Shown here: one piece after another, positions 1 through 6,106 of the stretch
How positions within the stretch are numbered: position 1 is the stretch's first letter
How the letters are laid out: every line of letters begins with the position of its first letter
Assembly: GCA_040902925.1 (NCBI GenBank)
Contig: JBBDWJ010000035.1
Location: forward strand, 1-8,769
From: JBBDWJ01 sp040902925
GTDB lineage: Bacteria > Acidobacteriota > Terriglobia > Bryobacterales > UBA6623
DNA: 8,769 nucleotides
Direction of reading: 5' to 3'
The notes under the pieces: model-generated
What the model saw: only the letters and a program-made list of their open reading frames with translations
Told to the model about the DNA's origin: nothing
The model's database searches: none
Translations under genes and position numbers: made by a program

Positions 1-779
1 GCTCCGTCGCACGTGCCCACGCGAGTTGCGCCGGCAGCGACCATTTCCAGGAAACGGGCATGCGAGTCGATACCGCCGGCGGCTTCGATTCCCAGCTCCC
101 CGCCGACGATCCGCTGCGCCAGAGCGACATCCGCGCCCGCCGCGACGCCGCCCAGATCGGCCGAGGTTTTCACCAGATCGGCGCCGCCCAGCCGGGCCAG
201 CGCGCAGGCAATCACTTTCTGGTCCTCGCCAAGCAGCGCCATTTCGGCGAGCACCTTCAACGCCGCGCCCGCCTCGTGCGCGCATTCCGCGAGCAGCCGG
301 ATTTCCGTGTACACGATGTCAAGGTCGCCCGAGTTCAATGCGCCGGCGTGGATCGCCAGTTCCAGCTCGCGCGCACCCAGCTTCAACACCTGCTCGGCCT
401 CGGCCCGTTTTACCGGGGTCAGCGTGGCGCCGTGCGGGTAGCCAATCACCGCGCCGACTCGCACGTTCGTGCCTCGCAGCTCACGCACCGCGAGCGCCAC
501 CCAATTGGGGGGCACGCACACCGACGCAAAGCCGTAGTGACGCGCTTCGCGGCAGAGGCGAGTCACCTCACCGGCGGACGCATCAGGCCGCAGCAGAGCC
601 TGGTTGATCAATCCCGCGACCGGATCGCCGGCGGCCATCGCAGCGCCATGGCCGTTGGTGTGGAGCCGCGGAGCCGGCGTCCCGCAGGCGCAGGCGGACG
701 CGCCGGGAGCACTCCCCAGCCGCCGCTGCACTTCGTCGCCAATCTCGCGAACCAGTTGATCGAGTTCGAGCGGGCTCAT
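1..779 (-). CDS. deoC: DeoC-family (deoxyribose-phosphate aldolase-like) protein with N-terminal targeting extension, 3' end cut by window edge
   Basis: Class I aldolase of the DeoC/DERA TIM-barrel family; the classical reaction cleaves 2-deoxyribose-5-phosphate to glyceraldehyde-3-phosphate and acetaldehyde. I translated this strand by hand: 259 full codons are present and the last roughly 10-25 residues lie beyond the left edge. Family blocks in order: INQALLRPDAS (58-68), YGFASVCVPPNWV (82-94), VIGYPHGA (111-118), a GALNSGD block (146-152), LVKTSADLGG (202-211, with K204 at the Schiff-base position) and AAGGID (233-238). Residues 1-50 are an extension absent from ordinary DERA: an amphipathic helix (about 5-21, LDQLVREIGDEVQRRL) and a Gly/Ala/Pro linker with two Cys, like microcompartment encapsulation peptides. 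The usual catalytic Asp is Glu140, the second active-site Lys is Glu232, and the phosphate-loop GTSS is GTCD, so activity or substrate may differ. The ATG has a GGAGGG ribosome site 7 nt upstream (787-792). Family assignment is firm; the exact reaction is not. Confidence 0.88.
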   Translation of the reverse strand, partial: MSPLELDQLVREIGDEVQRRLGSAPGASACACGTPAPRLHTNGHGAAMAAGDPVAGLINQALLRPDASAGEVTRLCREARHYGFASVCVPPNWVALAVRELRGTNVRVGAVIGYPHGATLTPVKRAEAEQVLKLGARELELAIHAGALNSGDLDIVYTEIRLLAECAHEAGAALKVLAEMALLGEDQKVIACALARLGGADLVKTSADLGGVAAGADVALAQRIVGGELGIEAAGGIDSHARFLEMVAAGATRVGTCDG

Positions 780-846
780 TGCGCCACCCTCCGGTTCCAC
801 CGATTTCCGCGCCGGCTCGTTCGTGCCGCCAATTCAGGCTGGCAAT

Positions 847-867
847 TCAACGAGCGAGCTCGGACAT
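847..867 (-). other. Possible 6-codon leader ORF (MSELAR) upstream of deoC
   Basis: On the minus strand an ATG at 867 is preceded by a perfect GGAGG (875-879) with a 7-nt spacer and followed by six codons and TGA. It lies between the TATAAT at 991-996 and the deoC start, so it would sit in the deoC leader. The ribosome site is as good as deoC's own, but such a short ORF can arise by chance and no attenuator hairpin is obvious. Confidence 0.2.
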
Positions 868-990
868 GCGATGGCCTCCAGAGTTTGCAGATTTGCCGTC
901 CCGGTCCAAACGGAAAGCTTCCATTCTCCAGGCGAAACAAGGAATCAAACTTCCGGGTGGAGGTTCGTCAGGGTTCAGAACCGACCCTCC

Positions 991-996
991 ATTATA
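991..996 (-). promoter_or_regulatory. Candidate -10 box (TATAAT) for the leftward deoC transcript
   Basis: A perfect TATAAT on the minus strand, an AT-rich island in GC-rich surroundings, oriented towards deoC. At 17-bp spacing the -35 hexamer would be GCGGGA, a poor match. It would give a 5' leader of about 200 nt. Confidence 0.4.
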
Positions 997-1092
997 GCGG
1001 CTCGGCTGGAGGCTCCCGCCCAGATCAATTCGTTCCGCCGGTCGAATCGCGCATGCCGGTCCAGCACATCCCGCTCGAACCTTGGGACCGCG

Positions 1093-1098
1093 TAGAAT
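1093..1098 (+). promoter_or_regulatory. Candidate -10 box (TAGAAT) just before anmK
   Basis: TAGAAT fits TANNNT and ends 8 nt before the anmK ATG, the spacing expected for a leaderless transcript. No convincing -35 lies 16-18 bp upstream, and no Shine-Dalgarno precedes the ATG, which agrees with a leaderless start. Confidence 0.35.
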
Positions 1099-1106
1099 GG
1101 ACGTTC

Positions 1107-2255
1107 ATGCTTGTAGCAGGTTTAATCAGCGGCACTTCGGTTGACGGCATCGATGTGGCGATCGTCGACATCCGTGGGGCGGGCTTCGAGCAGCGCGTGT
1201 TGCCGCTGGCCCACCATACGATCGAATACCCGGCCGCGGTGCGCCGCGCCGTACTGTCGGTTTCGAATGCCGATACGCACACGGCGAAAATCAGCCAGTT
1301 GAACTTTCTGCTCGGCGAGTTCTTCGCCGAAGCGCTGCTGGAAGCTTGCCGCCGCGCGCAGGTCCCGCCGCAGAGTCTCGACCTGATTGGATCTCACGGC
1401 CAAACGATTTATCACCAGGCCGTAGCCACCGAGTTCTACGGCCGTACCATCGCCAGTACGTTGCAGCTCGCCGAGCCGGCGGTGATCGCCGAGCGCACCG
1501 GCATCCCTGTCGTCGCCGATTTTCGTCCTGCGGACATGGCAGCCGGCGGACAAGGCGCGCCGCTGGTGCCCTATGTCGACTACCTGCTCTATCGCGACCA
1601 AAGTGTCGGCCGCGTGGCGCTGAATATTGGTGGCATCGCCAACATCACTGCGATTCCTCCGGCTGCCGCGCCCGAGCAGGTGATCGCCTTTGATACCGGG
1701 CCGGGCAATATGGTGATCGACGCGCTGGTTTCGCAGTTTTTGCGCGGCACGATGGGCTACGACCGCGATGGCAGGATGGCCGCGTCCGGCTCGGTCAACG
1801 AAGGGCTGCTTGGCGAGTTGATGGACTCGGTGTATCTGCGGCGGCAGCCGCCTAAGAGCGCCGGCCGCGAGCAGTTCGGCGTGGAGTTCGTCGCCAAGCT
1901 GATCGAGCACGGCCTGCCGCCTCCGGATCTTGTGGCGACCGCGACGGCGTTTACCGCGCACAGCATCGCGGACGCCATCAGGCGTTTCGCGGCCCCGCGC
2001 ATGCCGCTGCACCAGATCATCGTTTCCGGCGGCGGCCTGCACAACCCCGAGCTCATGGGGCAACTGAAAAAGCAGCTCGACGGCATCGAGTTCCGCCCTT
2101 CGAACGACTTCAACATCGACACCGACGCCAAGGAAGCGATCGCGTTCGCGGTGCTGGCGCACGAGACCTATCATGGCCGCCCGGCGAATTTGCCTTCGGC
2201 CACCGGGGCGCGTCATCCAGCCATTCTGGGGAAGCTCGTGCGGCCTTTTCGATAG
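1107..2255 (+). CDS. anmK: Anhydro-N-acetylmuramic acid kinase AnmK
   Basis: Cytoplasmic enzyme of peptidoglycan recycling: it hydrolyses the 1,6-anhydro ring of anhydro-MurNAc and phosphorylates the sugar with ATP, giving MurNAc-6-phosphate. The 382-residue product has the usual family length. Motifs in order: GLISGTSVDGID (5-16), GSHGQTIYH, ADFRPADMAAGGQGAPLVP (around D143), NIGGIANIT, FDTGPGN (D196, which I align with the proposed catalytic Asp182 of the Pseudomonas enzyme), PPKSAGREQF, TATAFTA, VSGGGLHNPELM and a C-terminal KEAIAFAVLA...NLPSATGA block. The start is set by the family pattern, in which GL(I/M)SGTS follows the initiator Met almost directly. An in-frame ATG at 1053 would add 18 unrelated residues. 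No Shine-Dalgarno precedes ATG 1107; a TAGAAT box 8 nt upstream suggests leaderless translation. The next gene begins 105 bp downstream on the same strand. No MurQ or other recycling gene is in view. Confidence 0.96.
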   Translation: MLVAGLISGTSVDGIDVAIVDIRGAGFEQRVLPLAHHTIEYPAAVRRAVLSVSNADTHTAKISQLNFLLGEFFAEALLEACRRAQVPPQSLDLIGSHGQTIYHQAVATEFYGRTIASTLQLAEPAVIAERTGIPVVADFRPADMAAGGQGAPLVPYVDYLLYRDQSVGRVALNIGGIANITAIPPAAAPEQVIAFDTGPGNMVIDALVSQFLRGTMGYDRDGRMAASGSVNEGLLGELMDSVYLRRQPPKSAGREQFGVEFVAKLIEHGLPPPDLVATATAFTAHSIADAIRRFAAPRMPLHQIIVSGGGLHNPELMGQLKKQLDGIEFRPSNDFNIDTDAKEAIAFAVLAHETYHGRPANLPSATGARHPAILGKLVRPFR

Positions 2256-2360
2256 CGAGGGCCAACGCGGCGGCTTATTCTTTGTGCGCCGCTCCCGGCA
2301 ATGTTCGGTTGGGAAGTCATCGCCGCGCCAGCAGGCCCGCCACGGGAAAGAGGGAGCCTC

Positions 2361-2792
2361 ATGTCCGATCGAATCGCCACCGTTCCACCCGTTGCCGAAG
2401 AATCCGCCTCCGCCAAGGTCGCCGAAATCTACGCCGACATCAAGAAGACCAAAAACATTGATTTCGTACCGGCGTTCTGGCGCGTGCTGGCGACGAATCC
2501 CGACCAGTTGGAGTTGATCTGGACCCGGCTGAAGTTTCTGATGCACCCTGAAGCGGTAAATCGCGCCTCGAAGCTCGATCCGCTAACTCGCGAGCTGATT
2601 GCGCTGGCCGTTTCGGCCACGAACGGCTGCTCCTACTGCGTCAACTCGCACACCGCGGCCGCGATGAAGCTCGGTCTCGACCGGCAAGCCCTGGGGGAAG
2701 TGATGGGCATCGTCGCGCTATTCAATTCGACCAACGCGCTCGCTGACGGTTATCAGATCGAGCCCGACGTGCGTCCGCCGATCGAGGATTGA
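2361..2792 (+). CDS. AhpD-like / carboxymuconolactone decarboxylase family protein (peroxidase-related)
   Basis: Small all-helical protein of 143 residues in the AhpD-like superfamily. The core motif is in the middle: RELIALAVSATNGCSYCVNSH, with E78, C90, C93 and H97. This is the E...CxxCxxxH arrangement that in AhpD supports thiol-based peroxide reduction and proton relay, so a redox-active cytoplasmic antioxidant role is likely. The tryptophan-containing N-terminal half (FVPAFWRVLATNPDQLELIW, 35-54) resembles the peroxidase-related or alkylhydroperoxidase-domain subgroup. The start at 2361 follows a purine-rich AGGGAG (2351-2356); the open frame extends upstream to 2301, but those residues look non-coding. 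It follows anmK by 105 bp without a convincing terminator, so co-transcription is possible but not shown. The physiological substrate cannot be read from sequence. Confidence 0.87.
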   Translation: MSDRIATVPPVAEESASAKVAEIYADIKKTKNIDFVPAFWRVLATNPDQLELIWTRLKFLMHPEAVNRASKLDPLTRELIALAVSATNGCSYCVNSHTAAAMKLGLDRQALGEVMGIVALFNSTNALADGYQIEPDVRPPIED

Positions 2793-2827
2793 CGCCTGGC
2801 GGCGCAAACGGCCCAAACACAGTGATT

Positions 2828-2836
2828 TGTTATGAT
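2828..2836 (+). promoter_or_regulatory. Extended -10 promoter TGTTATGAT upstream of the mutarotase-like gene
   Basis: TG-T-TATGAT is a good extended -10 element (TGn plus a one-mismatch TATAAT), lying 63 bp before the TTG start at 2900 and 36 bp after the previous stop. No good -35 is visible, which extended -10 promoters tolerate. Its position rules out ORF starts upstream of about 2843 for a transcript made here. Confidence 0.5.
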
Positions 2837-2887
2837 TCCTATCTACCTGCGGCCCTGAGTCGTTGGGCGGCCCGCTGTTCCGCGCCC

Positions 2888-2893
2888 GGAGGA
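2888..2893 (+). promoter_or_regulatory. Shine-Dalgarno GGAGGA fixing the TTG start at 2900
   Basis: GGAGGA sits 6 nt before TTG 2900. That start gives a textbook signal peptide immediately, whereas earlier in-frame starts add an unconvincing arm. It therefore decides the start of the interrupted gene. Confidence 0.7.
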
Positions 2894-2899
2894 TTTCCA

Positions 2900-4117
2900 T
2901 TGCGACGCCGGCTTCGCGTTTTTCTAATTCCGTTGCTCGTTGCCTCTTGTTTCGCGCAGCGCCCTACTTTCAAGCAGGAAGAGTTCGAAGGCCGTGACGC
3001 CTACGTGCTCGCGAACACGAAGATGCGCGTGAGCGCGTTGCGCGGCGCCGGGCATATCGCCGAAATCCGATTACTTTCCGCCGATCCTCTCAAGAGCGTG
3101 AACCCCATGCGGGTGCCGCACTACCCAACCATCGAGCCCTGGGAGTACGACCCCGTCAAACATGACGCACTCTACGGCGGCGGCCCGAATCGCTTTCTGA
3201 TGGCGGGATACATGGGCCATCTGCTGAACTTCCCCACGTTCGGAGGCCCTTCCGAGGACGAAGCCCGCAACGGTCTCGGCAACCACGGCGAAGCGCTGGC
3301 CGTCGAATGGAAGGACGACAAGCACGAATCCTCGATCAACGAAGTGCAGTTGTGATACTCCGCGGATCTGCCCAAGACGCGATACAAGGCCGGACGCGTG
3401 CTAACGCTGCCGCGCGACGAAACCGTGCTCTACATCGAAGAGTGGGTCGAGAATCTGGAAGCGTTCGACCGCCCAGCGCATTGGGTCGAGCACGCCACTT
3501 TCGGGCCTCCCTTCGTCGAGCCGGGTAATACCGTACTCGACATGTCGGCGACCAAGGGAGTCGTCCGCGGGAATGAAGAAACCAACAGCTTGTCGCCCGG
3601 CGAGGTCGTCTGGCCTGAAGGCGCGGCGAAGGATGGCGCCAAGGTCGACCTGCGGGTGATGCAGACGAAGCCCAGCGCTGGAACGTATGCCGGCTATCTC
3701 ATGGACCCGCAGCGCGAGCGAAACTATTTCACGATGTTTCATCGCGGCTACCGCGTGCTGATCGGATACATCTGGCATACCGCGGACTTTCCGTGGATCG
3801 GCGATTGGCAGGAGAACGGCCGCAATACGCAGCCACCGTGGAACGGCGAGGTCATCGCGCGAGGCATGGAATTTGGCACCACGCCGTTCGGCGGCCCGAT
3901 GAAGAGCGTCGTCGAAGAGGGCAGCTTGTTCGGAGTTCCGGTTTACCGTTGGATCGGAGGCCGTGAGCGGTTGACGGTCCGCTACGTCGCTTTTCTTGCC
4001 GAGATTCCCGAAGGCTTCCGCGGCGTCGAGAACCTCGAAATCCGGGAAGGCGCGATCCAACTCACCGAACGCGAGACGGGCAACATCATCTCCGTAAAGA
4101 GCGCTCGTGAATGGTAG
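2900..4117 (+). pseudogene. Secreted mutarotase-like (aldose 1-epimerase-like fold) protein, interrupted by one in-frame TGA
   Basis: The frame reads 151 codons from TTG 2900 to a TGA at 3353-3355, then continues in the same frame for 253 further codons to TAG 4115-4117. Both halves look coding and belong together: the break falls inside a strand (EVQL-stop-YSADLPKT) and protein-like sequence resumes at the next codon. The N-terminus, MRRRLRVFLIPLLVASCFAQ, is a signal peptide; VASC at 14-17 fits a lipobox, so a lipoprotein is possible. The order NTKMRVSAL..GAGHIAEI, then MRVPHYPTIEPWEYDP, then GNHGEALAVEW recalls galactose-mutarotase-like sugar-binding beta folds; this is my reading, not a search result. 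The second half has an aromatic-rich HRGYRVLIGYIWHTADFPWI segment. A GTG at 3398 could restart translation, but that fragment would lack the signal peptide and half the fold. The VWFA-like gene follows closely. It may be a recent pseudogene or a sequencing error. Confidence 0.72.
3353..3355 (+). other. In-frame TGA interrupting the mutarotase-like gene
   Basis: The TGA follows ...VQL and is followed at once by YSADLP in the same frame, with no shift. One base change (for instance from CGA or TGG) would explain it. A selenocysteine reading is not supported: I see no convincing SECIS-like hairpin just downstream and no Cys-like active-site context. Confidence 0.8.
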
Positions 4118-4170
4118 CGCTAAAACAATCGAGTGTCAGCGCCGGGAAGAATGATGGGGCGGGGGAAACG

Positions 4171-5025
4171 ATGAGTCGACAGAAAACGAACATCGGGCGA
4201 GTCAGGCGATCGTCCTCAGTGCTGCTGGCGCTCGCCGCGGTGCTTGCGCTCGCGCCCGTGCTGCCGGCACAGCAGGCAACGTTGCGGGTCAGCGTCTTCA
4301 ACGAAAAAACCGGCGAGCCGGTCACCAACCTGACGGCGGCAAACTTCGTGGTGCTCGACGACAAAACTCCCCTCAAGGTCGAAAGCGCCGAGTACAAGAC
4401 CAGCACGCTCGACATCATGCTGCTGGTCGACACCAGCCTGGTTGGCGAGATGGTCCGGCCGTTGGGCGCGGCTTTTATCGCAGCGCTGGAAGAAAAAGAT
4501 CAGATGGCCGTCGTCTCCTATCACAGCTCGGCGGACCTCATGCAGGACTTCACATCGAGCAAGCAGTTGCTGCTAGGCGCGCTGGCCCAAGTCGAGTACG
4601 GCAACAGCCCGCGCGTGCTCGACGCGCTGTTTGCGACCCTCGACGGCGGCTTCGAGCACTCGACGGCGCGGCGGGCGATCATTTTGCTCTCCGCCGGCGT
4701 TGAGGGAAACAGCCGCGTGCCGGAGGCCGAAATTCATCGGCTGACGCGCGCTCGCCGGGCTTCGATCTATCCAGTATTCGTTATGGGCGTCGAGCGGGGC
4801 ATGTTCCGGCGGTTGGCCGAACAGTCCGGTGGCGCCTATTTCGCGGCCCGCAAGCTGAAGCTCGATCCGCGCCCGCTGGCGCAGCGAGTCTATTCCGCGG
4901 CGCGCGGGCAGTATGAGCTGGTCGTCAGCGGGGTCTATTCGCTAGGAAGCCGCGTCGAGGTGGAAGTGGCGGGCCTGCCGAAGACCGACGGCCGAATTCG
5001 CGCCACCGCTCTGGTCCTTGAATGA
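4171..5025 (+). CDS. Secreted VWFA-related domain protein (acidobacterial type)
   Basis: A 284-residue exported protein. Residues 1-34 are a signal peptide: a basic start, a hydrophobic core (17-31) and an LPA-QQ cleavage site. A short beta domain follows (about 37-75, LRVSVFNEKTGEPVTNLTA and NFVVLDDK), then a von Willebrand A-like domain (about 81-228) and a beta tail. The N-terminal pattern of VxVxDxxGxPVxxLTxxDFxVxDD type followed by VWA is the mark of the acidobacterial VWFA-related family (TIGR03436). The role is unknown; extracytoplasmic protein-protein binding is the usual inference. The metal site is degenerate: DxSxS reads DTSLV (87-91) and the later TDG-like position reads SAG (174-176). 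I chose ATG 4171, after GGGGGA, because the signal peptide begins there. An in-frame ATG at 4111, overlapping the previous stop, would put 20 residues in front. It probably shares the promoter at 2828, with no terminator in between. Confidence 0.87.
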   Translation: MSRQKTNIGRVRRSSSVLLALAAVLALAPVLPAQQATLRVSVFNEKTGEPVTNLTAANFVVLDDKTPLKVESAEYKTSTLDIMLLVDTSLVGEMVRPLGAAFIAALEEKDQMAVVSYHSSADLMQDFTSSKQLLLGALAQVEYGNSPRVLDALFATLDGGFEHSTARRAIILLSAGVEGNSRVPEAEIHRLTRARRASIYPVFVMGVERGMFRRLAEQSGGAYFAARKLKLDPRPLAQRVYSAARGQYELVVSGVYSLGSRVEVEVAGLPKTDGRIRATALVLE

Positions 5026-5070
5026 CGCCTGTTGGCGGCGCCATAACGTATTGCATCGGGACGCCGGCCC

Positions 5071-5116
5071 AAAAAAACAACGACACCGTGAGCGCTGAGA
5101 AGCGTCCACGGTGTCG
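5071..5116 (-). terminator. Strong intrinsic terminator of the leftward coiled-coil gene
   Basis: Perfect 10-bp arms, CGACACCGTG (5081-5090) and CACGGTGTCG (5107-5116), continue after one mismatch into a further 4-5 bp (with a G-T wobble) closed by a GAGA (GNRA-type) loop at 5097-5100. Read on the minus strand, the hairpin is followed directly by TTGTTTTTTT (5080-5071) and starts 24 nt after the stop of the gene at 5141-6037. On the plus strand no T-run follows, so it should act mainly leftward. Confidence 0.9.
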
Positions 5117-5140
5117 CATTGTCGTGAGGTTGTGAAAGAC

Positions 5141-6037
5141 TTATTCGGAACCGCTCCCGGCGGCCGCGCGGCGCTCGGCGACCTTGGGCGTCGACAAATA
5201 GCCTTTGATGTGGTCCTTGGCGAGCTCGTTCACGACCAGTTCGTAGGGCATGCGCGACCCTTGCAGATAGAACTGCACCGGCTCGAGAAGCGTCTTGTCC
5301 TTCTTCTCGATCTGCTTGTCGTCGGCCCACAGGTCGACCGTGAAACGGTTTCGCTTGAGGTCGGCCCTGCGCAGCCGCAGGGTGATCGGGCCCACACGCT
5401 GGGGCTGTTTGGTCTTGCCGAGGTCAAACTCGAAGTAGTTGCGCTCGCCTAGCTGCCGCAACGCATCGACTTCCTTGGCGTTGGTGGCGATTAGACCGCT
5501 CTGCACGCCGAGGTCGCCTCTGACCGTGGTTAGCTCCTTGATGGTGCGCTCAATCTCCTCGCGGTTTTTTTCAACTTCCGTCTGCACGCCTTCGACCCGG
5601 CCTGAGAGCGATCCAACGGCCGTGTCCGTCTTCTCGCGCAGTTCACTGAGCTCCCCGCCGACTTCGCTGAGAGCCGCTTGCTGCTGCGAGCGCGTCTGTT
5701 CGATTTCCTTCTTGAGGGTATCGGTGCGGCCCAGCACTTTCGTTTCGACTGCCTGCGCCTTGGCGGAAAGGTTCTTTTCGGCGTCGGCGACCAGTTCTCT
5801 CACCTCACCGACCCTCGAGTCCACGGCGCGCGAAGTCTGATTCACGTTTCCTTCGAGCAACGCAATCTGTTCTTCCGCGGCCTGTATTCTCATGGCGAAC
5901 TCGCCTTTCGCGGTTCGCAAATCAAGGTACAGGTATACCGTCGTGCCGATCAGACAAGCGACCAGTACCAGTAGCACAATCGCAATCGGCGGGATACGAT
6001 TCGAACTACTATGGGTTTCCATCGAGTCTTCGATCAC
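5141..6037 (-). CDS. Membrane-anchored coiled-coil protein of unknown function
   Basis: I do not recognise a named family. The 298-residue product has three parts. Residues 1-16 are a short polar arm. Residues 17-38 are a single transmembrane helix (IAIVLLVLVACLIGTTVYLYL) with no cleavage site, so it is probably an inner-membrane anchor with the rest outside. Residues 45-195 are charged and helical with heptad-like hydrophobics and few Pro, hence a long coiled coil. Residues 200-285 are a compact beta-rich domain with many Lys/Arg/Asp (YFEFDLGKTKQPQRVGPITL, VDLWADDKQIEKKDK, EPVQFYLQG). The start is GTG 6037, supported by GGGGGGAG (6045-6052) with a 7-nt spacer; an in-frame ATG lies 15 nt inside. 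It is monocistronic, with its own promoter (6079-6105) and terminator (5071-5116). A scaffold or envelope-spanning role is only inference. Confidence 0.85.
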   Translation of the reverse strand: MIEDSMETHSSSNRIPPIAIVLLVLVACLIGTTVYLYLDLRTAKGEFAMRIQAAEEQIALLEGNVNQTSRAVDSRVGEVRELVADAEKNLSAKAQAVETKVLGRTDTLKKEIEQTRSQQQAALSEVGGELSELREKTDTAVGSLSGRVEGVQTEVEKNREEIERTIKELTTVRGDLGVQSGLIATNAKEVDALRQLGERNYFEFDLGKTKQPQRVGPITLRLRRADLKRNRFTVDLWADDKQIEKKDKTLLEPVQFYLQGSRMPYELVVNELAKDHIKGYLSTPKVAERRAAAGSGSE

Positions 6038-6044
6038 GTTTCAT

Positions 6045-6052
6045 CTCCCCCC
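6045..6052 (-). promoter_or_regulatory. Shine-Dalgarno GGGGGGAG deciding the GTG start at 6037
   Basis: On the minus strand GGGGGGAG ends 7 nt before GTG 6037. An ATG at 6044 lies inside the spacer but in another frame, and the in-frame ATG at 6022 has only a weak purine stretch before it, so GTG is preferred. Confidence 0.65.
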
Positions 6053-6078
6053 TTGAGCGGGTTTTGGCAATTACGCCT

Positions 6079-6105
6079 ATTCTATCACCTATAGACGCCT
6101 GTAAA
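6079..6105 (-). promoter_or_regulatory. Promoter of the leftward coiled-coil gene
   Basis: On the minus strand TTTACA (6105-6100) and the extended -10 TGATAGAAT (6087-6079) are separated by 15 bp, shorter than the ideal 17. The TG extension can compensate. Transcription would start near 6072, giving a leader of about 35 nt that includes the ribosome site. Confidence 0.45.
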
Positions 6106-6106
6106 G

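Larger units (their letters stand above)
780..1106. other. Divergent intergenic region between deoC and anmK
   Basis: This 327-bp stretch separates the start of the leftward deoC-like gene from the rightward anmK. It holds the deoC ribosome site at 787-792, a 6-codon ORF with a strong ribosome site on the minus strand (847-867), a perfect minus-strand TATAAT at 991-996 and a plus-strand TAGAAT at 1093-1098. Open frames crossing it on the plus strand have no family-like content and are probably chance. I see no tRNA, riboswitch core or strong terminator. Confidence 0.6.

Noticed and set aside
60..1106. Long in-frame plus-strand extension upstream of anmK
   Set aside because: It is antisense to the well-supported deoC gene and continues through the intergenic region; the AnmK family starts at about 1107.
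2267..2292. Hairpin GCGGCG...CGCCGC after anmK as a terminator
   Set aside because: Only 6 bp of stem with a 14-nt loop and no T-run after it.
2301..2360. Longer N-terminus for the AhpD-like protein
   Set aside because: The added residues look non-coding and ATG 2361 has its own ribosome site.
1122..2546. 474-codon open frame on the minus strand opposite anmK
   Set aside because: It is Arg/Gly/His-rich with no family-like blocks and lies wholly antisense to well-conserved anmK and the AhpD-like gene; high GC produces such frames.
3353..3400. TGA read as selenocysteine
   Set aside because: The sequence just after it gives only a tiny CCGCGG self-complement, not a SECIS-like stem-loop, and the site is not a redox motif.
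4111..4170. Earlier ATG for the VWFA-like gene overlapping the previous stop
   Set aside because: It would put 20 polar residues before the signal peptide; ATG 4171 has a purine-rich ribosome site and begins the signal peptide directly.
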